From Bacillota bacterium (GTDB taxonomy: Bacteria > Bacillota > Clostridia > DSM-8532), in assembly GCA_023410885.1 (NCBI GenBank), contig JAEYPI010000176.1, forward strand, positions 1 through 6,450: 6,450 bases of DNA, read 5' to 3'. Shown in pieces: positions 1-5,078 of this stretch (position 1 is its first letter; each line of letters begins with the position of its first letter). The position numbers were made by a program, and so were the translations under genes. The notes beneath the pieces are model-generated. The model did not search any database and was not told the origin of the DNA. It saw only the letters and a list, made by a program, of their open reading frames with translations.

Positions 1-1734
1 GGAACCTCCGCGGCTGTATTGTATAGCCTTTATTCAACCTACAGGATTTCTATTGGCGATTTTGCGGCCATGGAAGGCCTATACTTTGAAACCGCCGGCG
101 TTATTATCACTTTAATTTTGCTAGGTAAATCCCTTGAGGCTGTTTCAAAAGGCAAAACCTCGGAGGCTATTAAGAAGCTGATGGGGCTTGCTCCCAAAAC
201 AGCCATTGTCGTTCAGGGTGATAAAGAGATTGAAATCCCCATTGAAGAGGTTGAGGTCGGTGATATTATCCTCGTAAGGCCCGGAGAGAAAATACCAGTT
301 GACGGTGAGGTCATTGAGGGCTTAACCTCGGTGGACGAATCCATGCTGACCGGTGAAAGCTTGCCTGTAGAAAAGCATGCTGGAGACAGGGTTATTGGTG
401 CAAGTATCAATAAAAACGGCTCCATACGCTTTAAAGCTACAAAGGTGGGGAGTGACACCGCACTGGCCCAGATCATCAAGCTGGTTGAGGATGCCCAGGG
501 AACCAAAGCGCCCATAGCACAAATGGCAGATATCGTTTCGGGTTATTTTGTGCCGATTGTTTTTGCTATTGCTGTAATAGCTGGTTTAGCTTGGCTTATA
601 TCCGGGCAGTCGGTCATATTCTCACTGACCATCTTTATTGCGGTACTCGTTATAGCCTGTCCCTGCGCTCTTGGTCTTGCTACACCGACAGCCATCATGG
701 TGGGAACCGGCAAAGGCGCTGAGTATGGCATACTGATTAAAGGTGGCGAAGCCTTAGAGAGTACTCATAAAATTAACGCTATCATTTTTGACAAAACAGG
801 CACCATTACCGAAGGCAAGCCTGAAGTAACCGATGTCATAACCACAGAAACCTTTGAAAGGAGCAGGCTTCTTCAGTTGGCCGCTTCTGCTGAAAAGGGC
901 TCGGAGCATCCGCTTGGTGAGGCTATTGTAAAGGGCGCTGAGAAGGAAAACATCCCTTTATTAAAGGTAGAAAATTTCGAAGCCATACCCGGTCATGGGA
1001 TAGAGGTCCGGATAGAGGGAATCTCTGTACTTTTAGGTAATCAGAAGCTTATGGCCGATAGAGGCATTGCTTTGGAGGAGTTGGAAAGTGCTTCTGACAG
1101 ACTTGCATCCGAAGGAAAAACCCCCATGTATGTTGCCATGAATGGTAAAATGGCAGGTATTATTGCTGTTGCGGATGTGGTAAAAGAAAGCAGCACGAAA
1201 GCCATTAAAAAGCTGCATGATATGGGGATATTAGTGGCGATGATTACCGGTGACAACAAGAGAACGGCTGAAGCCATTGCTAAGCAGGTCGGTATTGATC
1301 GGGTTCTGGCAGAAGTTCTTCCCCAGGACAAGGCCTATGAAGTCAAGAAGCTTCAATCTGAGGGCAAGAAGGTCGCAATGGTAGGAGACGGTATTAATGA
1401 CGCCCCCGCCCTTGCTCAAGCCGACATTGGAATCGCTATCGGTTCAGGGACTGATGTGGCTATGGAATCGGCAGACATCGTCCTTATGAGAAGCGACCTT
1501 ATGGATGTGCCGACAGCCATACAGCTGAGTAAAAGCACCATCCGGAATATTAAGCAGAACCTGGCCTGGGCCTTTGGCTACAATGTTGCGGGTATCCCCA
1601 TTGCGGCAGGCCTCCTTTATGCCTTTGGCGGACCTTTGCTTAATCCTATTTTTGCAGCAGCAGCCATGTCTCTGAGCTCCGTTTCTGTCCTGACAAATGC
1701 TTTAAGGCTGAAACGTTTTAAACCCTATAAATAA
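1..1734 (+). CDS. copA: Cu(I)-exporting P1B-type ATPase CopA, N-terminus cut by window edge
   Basis: This is an inner-membrane pump that uses ATP to expel Cu(I) from the cytoplasm. The frame is open from base 1, so the TTG at 19 is not the true start; 577 codons are present. The visible part begins in the third membrane helix (GTSAA). Then come the actuator domain with TGES (codons 117-120), the metal-binding CPC in a membrane helix (220-222), the phosphorylation site DKTGT (264-268), the nucleotide-domain HP (303-304) and the hinge GDGINDAP (462-469). In the last two helices YN (527-528) and MSLSS (556-560) are the residues that mark the Cu(I) subgroup P1B-1. The N-terminal metal-binding domains and first two helices lie outside the window. 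No frameshift is seen. It heads a same-strand cluster with a lipoprotein, copZ and csoR, which supports copper over silver-only or zinc transport. Its promoter is not visible. Confidence 0.96.
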   Translation, partial: GTSAAVLYSLYSTYRISIGDFAAMEGLYFETAGVIITLILLGKSLEAVSKGKTSEAIKKLMGLAPKTAIVVQGDKEIEIPIEEVEVGDIILVRPGEKIPVDGEVIEGLTSVDESMLTGESLPVEKHAGDRVIGASINKNGSIRFKATKVGSDTALAQIIKLVEDAQGTKAPIAQMADIVSGYFVPIVFAIAVIAGLAWLISGQSVIFSLTIFIAVLVIACPCALGLATPTAIMVGTGKGAEYGILIKGGEALESTHKINAIIFDKTGTITEGKPEVTDVITTETFERSRLLQLAASAEKGSEHPLGEAIVKGAEKENIPLLKVENFEAIPGHGIEVRIEGISVLLGNQKLMADRGIALEELESASDRLASEGKTPMYVAMNGKMAGIIAVADVVKESSTKAIKKLHDMGILVAMITGDNKRTAEAIAKQVGIDRVLAEVLPQDKAYEVKKLQSEGKKVAMVGDGINDAPALAQADIGIAIGSGTDVAMESADIVLMRSDLMDVPTAIQLSKSTIRNIKQNLAWAFGYNVAGIPIAAGLLYAFGGPLLNPIFAAAAMSLSSVSVLTNALRLKRFKPYK

Positions 1735-1788
1735 TACCGCATATAAGAGAGCCTTATCTACCGCTATTAATTACTGGAGGGATATATA

Positions 1789-2460
1789 ATGAAAAGAAAG
1801 CTCCCCTTAATCGCTCTTTCAGTTATGACACTGTTAGCCTTTACTGCCTGTCAGGCCACCGATGTGGTGGGCAAAATAGCATCAACATCCTTTGAGGCAG
1901 TCATAGACAAGATCCCGGATCAAATCAAAGCAGATGATGCCTTCAACGCCTGGACCCTTACCTCTCCTACCGGTGAACGTTTTTTCTGGAGCAAAGACTT
2001 TAGTGACCCAAAAACACCTGATGCTATGTTAGAATTCGACGCAAAACCTTTTATTGATGCCGGTCTTGATGTCACCAAACTTCCTCAGGTCATGGTAGCG
2101 GGCGATAAAATTGTCTATAAGGCCGAGCTAGGCAATGAGAAATTTACTTATGAAGGGGAGCCCACACCCATTGGATCCTTTAATGAAGTGATTCGAACCA
2201 ACAGAGAGGCCATCGGTTATCACCAGGCACTCGACCATTATGGCCTATCCCTAGGGGATGGTAACATGTTCGAGTGGGCGAAAGATATGAATACAAATGA
2301 TAAGGATATCGTGTTTGTTCTTAATCCCCAACCCTTTATCGATGCCGGTGTTAAACCTGATCAGATTGAGGGCTGGGTATTTGGAAAGGTTGAAGTAATG
2401 GATAAAAGAGGCAAGCCTAGCCAGGTGGATAAGCTATTAAAACCATTCGACTTAAAATAA
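1789..2460 (+). CDS. Lipoprotein of unknown function with an internal duplication, in copper cluster
   Basis: I do not recognise the family. The 223-residue product starts with a basic n-region (MKRK), a hydrophobic stretch and a lipobox-like FTAC, so Cys21 is the probable lipidated residue and the protein is probably anchored on the outer face of the membrane. Phe at -3 is less usual than Leu. The mature part has no other Cys. Two copies of one motif are visible: residues ~55-112 (W..L....., FFWSKD, then PFIDAGL) and ~151-206 (Y.LSL...., FEWAKD, then PFIDAGV), joined by a linker of about 38 residues. The start ATG has GGAGG at 1776-1780, 8 nt upstream. It lies 54 nt after copA and 61 nt before copZ with no terminator between, so it is probably cotranscribed with copA. 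A role in binding or passing on exported copper is a guess from position; there is no clear Met- or His-rich copper motif. Confidence 0.9.
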   Translation: MKRKLPLIALSVMTLLAFTACQATDVVGKIASTSFEAVIDKIPDQIKADDAFNAWTLTSPTGERFFWSKDFSDPKTPDAMLEFDAKPFIDAGLDVTKLPQVMVAGDKIVYKAELGNEKFTYEGEPTPIGSFNEVIRTNREAIGYHQALDHYGLSLGDGNMFEWAKDMNTNDKDIVFVLNPQPFIDAGVKPDQIEGWVFGKVEVMDKRGKPSQVDKLLKPFDLK

Positions 2461-2495
2461 ATCGGAGTAGTCTGATAAGACTAAAAGTCAACAGT

Positions 2496-2501
2496 TATAA
2501 T
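2496..2501 (+). promoter_or_regulatory. Possible weak promoter in front of copZ (-10 TATAAT)
   Basis: A perfect TATAAT stands at 2496-2501. The best -35 match, CTGATA at 2472-2477 (4 of 6), is 18 bp upstream. A 6-bp dyad TAGTCT-GATA-AGACTA (2468-2483) overlaps that -35. If real, it would give copZ an internal promoter in addition to read-through from copA. The -10 also lies in the AT-rich run ahead of the ribosome binding site, so chance is quite possible. Confidence 0.3.
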
Positions 2502-2521
2502 AATGAAGAGGAGAAATAATC

Positions 2522-2737
2522 ATGAAAAGACAGATTAATATTGAAGGAATGAGTTGTGGTCATTGCGTCAAGCATGTACAGGAAGCCTTAAAAGAAATCG
2601 CAGGTGTTGGAGAAGTCACCGTTCATTTGAAGGATAAGCATGCTATTGTTGAACTCAGGAATGAAGTATCCGATTCCTACCTTAAAAACGCAGTTGAAGA
2701 AGCTGGTTATGATGTCATTTCTATAGTAAAATTATAG
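2522..2737 (+). CDS. copZ: Copper chaperone CopZ (heavy-metal-associated domain)
   Basis: This is a small cytoplasmic Cu(I) chaperone that delivers copper to CopA and can exchange copper with CsoR. It is a single 71-residue heavy-metal-associated domain of the usual CopZ length. The metal loop GMSCGHC carries the MxCxxC motif with Cys12 and Cys15. The C-terminal AVEEAGYDV matches the conserved end of the ferredoxin-like fold. The ATG at 2522 has a good site GAGGAG (2508-2513) 8 nt upstream. It lies downstream of copA and the lipoprotein and ahead of csoR. A terminator-like hairpin follows 30 nt after the stop codon. Confidence 0.95.
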   Translation: MKRQINIEGMSCGHCVKHVQEALKEIAGVGEVTVHLKDKHAIVELRNEVSDSYLKNAVEEAGYDVISIVKL

Positions 2738-2767
2738 GCATCCACCTATTCATAAGTGCTTTTATTC

Positions 2768-2812
2768 AGCCAGAGAAAGGGGACTCATAAGCTCCCTTTC
2801 TCAAGGCTTTTT
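2768..2812 (+). terminator. Intrinsic terminator or attenuator between copZ and csoR
   Basis: A 13-bp stem (2773-2785 with 2790-2802) has loop CATA, one G.T wobble and one A-C mismatch. It is extended across a small internal bulge by AGCC (2768-2771) pairing with GGCT (2805-2808), and the run TTTTT (2808-2812) follows directly. This fits a Rho-independent terminator for the copA-copZ transcript. The csoR ribosome binding site (2814-2819) begins 2 nt after the T run, which leaves no room for a promoter between them. csoR must therefore depend on read-through, or on a promoter upstream of the hairpin that I could not identify. Confidence 0.75.
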
Positions 2813-2813
2813 C

Positions 2814-2819
2814 AGGAGG
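2814..2819 (+). promoter_or_regulatory. csoR ribosome binding site (sets the start)
   Basis: AGGAGG lies 5 nt before the ATG at 2825. It favours this ATG over the in-frame GTG at 2756, whose extension would run through the terminator hairpin and does not look like CsoR protein. Confidence 0.85.
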
Positions 2820-2824
2820 TTCCC

Positions 2825-3160
2825 ATGAGTGATTCCACAAAAAAGTGTGACCATTGCCACATGCAAGGGGACACGGTTACCGATCAAAAATTGAAAACAC
2901 GGTCACAAAAGGAGAAGCAAGCTTTAGTAACCCGATTAAATAGAGTTGAAGGTCAGGTCAGAGGCATTAAGGGCATGGTCGAAAAGGATGTTTACTGTGA
3001 TGACATTCTGAATCAGATCTCGGCAGTCCAGGCTGCCTTGAAGTCCATCAGCAAGCTTATCCTTGAGGGCCATATGAAAAGCTGCTTGATAGAGCGGGTT
3101 CAGGCCGGAGATACAGAAGTGGTAGACGAATTATTGGACACAATCGGAAAAATGCTATAG
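2825..3160 (+). CDS. csoR: Copper-sensing transcriptional repressor CsoR
   Basis: This is a cytoplasmic all-helical DNA-binding repressor of the CsoR/RcnR family that leaves its operators when it binds Cu(I), inducing copper export genes. The 111-residue product has the family core RLNRVEGQVRGIKGMVE (residues 38-54). Its Cu(I) ligand set is Cys58 (YCDD), His83 and Cys87 (EGHMKSC), with the same 25- and 4-residue spacing as in characterised CsoR proteins. This separates it from nickel/cobalt RcnR, persulfide CstR and formaldehyde FrmR relatives. Ahead of the core is a tail with a second cluster CDHCHM (residues 8-13), which the Mycobacterium and Bacillus proteins, as I recall them, lack. It lies 87 nt after copZ behind a terminator-like hairpin. 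No GC-rich CsoR-type operator was seen in the window; it may lie upstream of copA. The gene converges on the transporter gene with a 21-nt gap. Confidence 0.93.
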   Translation: MSDSTKKCDHCHMQGDTVTDQKLKTRSQKEKQALVTRLNRVEGQVRGIKGMVEKDVYCDDILNQISAVQAALKSISKLILEGHMKSCLIERVQAGDTEVVDELLDTIGKML

Positions 3161-3181
3161 CATCAGCGCTATGAGTTAATG

Positions 3182-4405
3182 CTATTCTGTATGAATGCTT
3201 TGATTAAACCTAACGTCCATTTCTTTTTCCCTTTTTAATGTGACGATAGCTACAACAAGTAGATATCCGCCCAAAAGCCCGCCTGCAACCATCCATATCC
3301 CTGCAAATTGCAACCTTTGAATCACGATGCTGCTGAATACGGAAGCGCTCAATACACCAATTTGTGTCATTAAAGAGCTAAGCGAGAGCACACTTGCGCG
3401 CATATGATTTGGAGTCAACTTATTGATTAAAGTGGTCTCAGCTATATTTCCCGCTCCCAGCAGCATGTATAAACCGGTATACCAGGCCATAAAGCCTGGT
3501 ATGCTTTTTTGTAAGGCAAAAATCAGAATGCAGACAGCAAAGATAATGCGGAGAATTTTATAGAATGCCCACTCCCTATTGCGTTGTTTGTCCATTAGCT
3601 TCTGAGCGGTGATGTTTCCAACTGTAGAGCCCATAAACCCCAAAAAAGTTATAAATCCAAGCACCCAGGCATTGCTTTGTGCGGTCGGCATATCCATGAA
3701 AGCAGGCTGCCAGTATGTCTCTATGGTACAAAGAAAGAACCCTACAAGAAAAATACCCGGTATCATAAAGCCAAATTTAGGTGAAGAGCACACAACCTGC
3801 TTACCTTTCCGGATATGCTCAATCAAGGAAATACGCTGTTCCATTGGGTGTGCAGGCTGTTCTTTGATAAAAGCCAGACAAAGAATAAAGATTATGACAA
3901 TGAATACTATACGCAAGATAATATTCAATAAGAATGTACCGGCTGTATCAGCGATTATTCCACCTAAAATGCCCCCTGTTGCCAAACCCACACCCTCCAA
4001 AACAGCCATGCGGGCGTTTACTTTTGCAAGGCATCCTTCTCCGTCCTGTTCAAGAGCCTGATCAATAATGAGAGCGTCCAAGCTACCAGATGAAAAAGCA
4101 CGTCCTAAGCCAAAAAATATAATGGCAGCAACCAGCCATATCATATTGTTTGCTGCTATGAGAAGAGAAAAAGAAACTAAATACAATACGCAGGATAGTA
4201 AAAACACTGCTTTGCGACCATAGACATCTGCACAAATACCGCTTGGCAGCTCAAAGCATAATACAATTATTGCGTATATAGCCAGAAGCAATGGAAGAGT
4301 TCGCAGATTGGAGCCCTTTTCCAGCAAAATCAAATTGAGAATAGGTAAGATTAGGCCCATAGAAAAAGAGTTAAGGGTGAGCATAACCTGATGCAGTTTA
4401 TTCAT
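3182..4405 (-). CDS. MFS transporter, substrate unknown
   Basis: This is a 407-residue integral membrane protein of the major facilitator superfamily, probably a proton-coupled exporter or drug-efflux type. Hydrophobic segments recur through the whole length, consistent with 12 helices. The loop after the second helix carries the MFS motif A: G56, D60, G63-R64-K65 in GICADVYGRK. A polar central loop (about residues 183-210) separates the two halves. The start at ATG 4405 is chosen because GAGGAG (4413-4418) lies 7 nt upstream and the first helix begins soon after; the frame extends back to 4477 only through the regulator gene. The start overlaps the end of the ArsR-like regulator by 8 nt, so the two are probably translationally coupled and the regulator controls this transporter. 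The substrate cannot be read from sequence. The gene is read toward csoR and carries a terminator for the opposite strand. Confidence 0.9.
   Translation of the reverse strand: MNKLHQVMLTLNSFSMGLILPILNLILLEKGSNLRTLPLLLAIYAIIVLCFELPSGICADVYGRKAVFLLSCVLYLVSFSLLIAANNMIWLVAAIIFFGLGRAFSSGSLDALIIDQALEQDGEGCLAKVNARMAVLEGVGLATGGILGGIIADTAGTFLLNIILRIVFIVIIFILCLAFIKEQPAHPMEQRISLIEHIRKGKQVVCSSPKFGFMIPGIFLVGFFLCTIETYWQPAFMDMPTAQSNAWVLGFITFLGFMGSTVGNITAQKLMDKQRNREWAFYKILRIIFAVCILIFALQKSIPGFMAWYTGLYMLLGAGNIAETTLINKLTPNHMRASVLSLSSLMTQIGVLSASVFSSIVIQRLQFAGIWMVAGGLLGGYLLVVAIVTLKREKEMDVRFNQSIHTE
3477..3510 (+). terminator. + strand intrinsic terminator inside the transporter gene
   Basis: A 9-bp perfect stem, ATACCAGGC (3479-3487) with GCCTGGTAT (3494-3502), has a 6-nt loop. 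It is extended by T3478.G3503 and G3477-C3504 and followed directly by TTTTTT (3505-3510). The T run follows the hairpin only on the + strand, so it would stop csoR-direction transcripts and not the transporter mRNA. It lies about 320 nt after the csoR stop codon. On the other strand these bases encode transporter residues around QKSIPGFMAWYT. Confidence 0.65.
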
Positions 4406-4964
4406 GGCGCAGCTCCTCTGCGTTATATGCGATAATGGCGTATTCCCAAGGGATGCTATCCACTGTTGGTGCAGCATGCTGTTCGATATATGCTGTAATG
4501 AGTTTCATCAGTCCGTCGGATTCCTGCTTGTTCAGGTGAACAACGCCGGACAGTATGTCTCCCCACTTATGAACAGTGTCTTTATCCTCTATACTTAATC
4601 GCTTACTCATCTGTTTTTTAAAACCATCGTAGGTCCGGGCGATTGATTCCTGCATTAATACCTCTCGCTGCTCCACCAAAGCATCCGATCTGTTTAAACC
4701 TATATGCACCGTTACCTGCGTGGGTTTGTAAAAGCTCGCGGTAATACCGTTTATTATCTCAGTATGGTCCAGCTCTATCAGACCAAGCTTCATCAGCTTT
4801 TTAACATGGTGTTGGATACTTGATGCTGATATTTGCAGTTTATCAGCTAACATTTTCGGAGTCATTGAAGCATTGGAAAGGAACAATTGGTGCATAAGTT
4901 GCTGCCGCACAGGACTCATGTAAATGTTTAGCTCTTCTTTTGTTGTCAGCATTATTTTTTTCAA
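4398..4964 (-). CDS. ArsR-like winged-helix transcriptional regulator
   Basis: This is a cytoplasmic DNA-binding regulator of 188 residues. The N-terminal winged helix is clear: SPVRQQLMHQLF as the first helix, MTPKMLADKLQISASSIQHH (34-53) as the helix-turn-helix, VKKLMKLGLIEL leading to the wing, and DHTEIINGITASFYKPT (67-83) as the wing. About 100 further residues follow, making it much longer than a compact ArsR metal sensor, and the protein has no Cys, so thiol-based metal sensing is unlikely. The C-terminal part probably dimerises or binds a ligand. The start is TTG at 4964, since GGGGGT pairs as a ribosome binding site with 6-nt spacing. The ATG at 4952 (184 residues) has no such site. 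It is the first gene of a pair with the MFS transporter, overlapping it by 8 nt, and lies behind a consensus promoter within an inverted repeat, which suggests autoregulation. Confidence 0.85.
   Translation of the reverse strand: MKKIMLTTKEELNIYMSPVRQQLMHQLFLSNASMTPKMLADKLQISASSIQHHVKKLMKLGLIELDHTEIINGITASFYKPTQVTVHIGLNRSDALVEQREVLMQESIARTYDGFKKQMSKRLSIEDKDTVHKWGDILSGVVHLNKQESDGLMKLITAYIEQHAAPTVDSIPWEYAIIAYNAEELRHE
4408..4422 (-). promoter_or_regulatory. Small hairpin presenting the transporter ribosome binding site
   Basis: In the mRNA, CGCAG (4422-4418) can pair with CTGCG (4412-4408), leaving AGGAG in the 5-nt loop. This is the core of the transporter ribosome binding site, inside the last codons of the regulator. 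A ribosome finishing the regulator would open it, fitting coupled translation. The stem is only 5 bp, so it may have no effect. Confidence 0.4.
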
Positions 4965-4969
4965 AGCTT

Positions 4970-4975
4970 ACCCCC
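4970..4975 (-). promoter_or_regulatory. Regulator ribosome binding site (favours the TTG start)
   Basis: GGGGGT can pair with the 16S rRNA tail with one G.U pair replacing the usual A-U, and lies 6 nt ahead of TTG 4964. The alternative ATG at 4952 would be about 18 nt away, too far. Confidence 0.6.
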
Positions 4976-4982
4976 ATTGTGT

Positions 4983-5022
4983 GACGTTACGCATATTATA
5001 ACGTTTCATAATATGTAATGTC
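4983..5022. promoter_or_regulatory. Imperfect inverted repeat over the regulator promoter, likely operator
   Basis: The left arm (4983-4999) reads GACGTTACGCATATTAT. The reverse complement of the right arm (5008-5022) reads GACATTACATATTAT. The arms match at 14 positions with one substitution and a 2-nt insertion in the left arm; the inner 8 bp CATATTAT/ATAATATG (4992-4999, 5008-5015) are perfect. The dyad covers the -10, the spacer and most of the -35, so a protein bound here would block transcription. The adjacent regulator is the obvious candidate. Confidence 0.6.
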
Positions 5023-5024
5023 AA
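4995..5024 (-). promoter_or_regulatory. Sigma-A-type promoter for the regulator-transporter pair
   Basis: On the - strand there is a perfect TTGACA (5024-5019), an 18-bp spacer and a perfect TATAAT (5000-4995). The start of transcription would be near 4988, giving a leader of about 24 nt before the TTG start. A 10-bp palindrome AATGCGCATT (5023-5032) abuts the -35. Confidence 0.8.
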
Positions 5025-5078
5025 TGCGCATTTTTCTTTTCTCATGAATAACGTCTTATTGGTACTATTATTCTCGGC

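Noticed and set aside
19..21. TTG as the start of copA
   Set aside because: The frame is open to base 1 and the six codons before it (GTSAAV) are part of the conserved third membrane helix, so the gene is simply cut by the window.
1741..1775. ATAAG/CTTAT hairpin between copA and the lipoprotein gene
   Set aside because: A 5-bp AT-rich stem without a T run is not a terminator.
2756..2824. In-frame GTG extension of csoR by 23 codons
   Set aside because: It has no ribosome binding site, runs through the terminator hairpin, and encodes residues unlike any CsoR N-terminus; ATG 2825 has AGGAGG at 5 nt.
3148..3172. Possible - strand terminator after the transporter (ATAGC/GCTAT stem, then T run 3152-3148)
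   Set aside because: The stem is only 5 bp and the T run is offset by 4 nt; an alternative 4-bp stem is no better. It is too weak to call.
3151..3185. Direct repeat AATGCTAT (3151-3158 and 3178-3185)
   Set aside because: It is short, AT-rich, partly coding and has no associated element; probably chance.
3609..4061. 150-codon + strand open frame inside the transporter gene
   Set aside because: It is antisense to a clear membrane protein, has no domain, and its composition is that expected of a shadow frame.
4406..4477. 24-codon upstream extension of the transporter
   Set aside because: It lies wholly within the regulator gene in another frame, and ATG 4405 has its own ribosome binding site directly before the first membrane helix.
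5033..5078. Terminator for the propeller gene
   Set aside because: Only a 5-bp AATAA/TTATT dyad is visible with no T run after it; nothing supportable.
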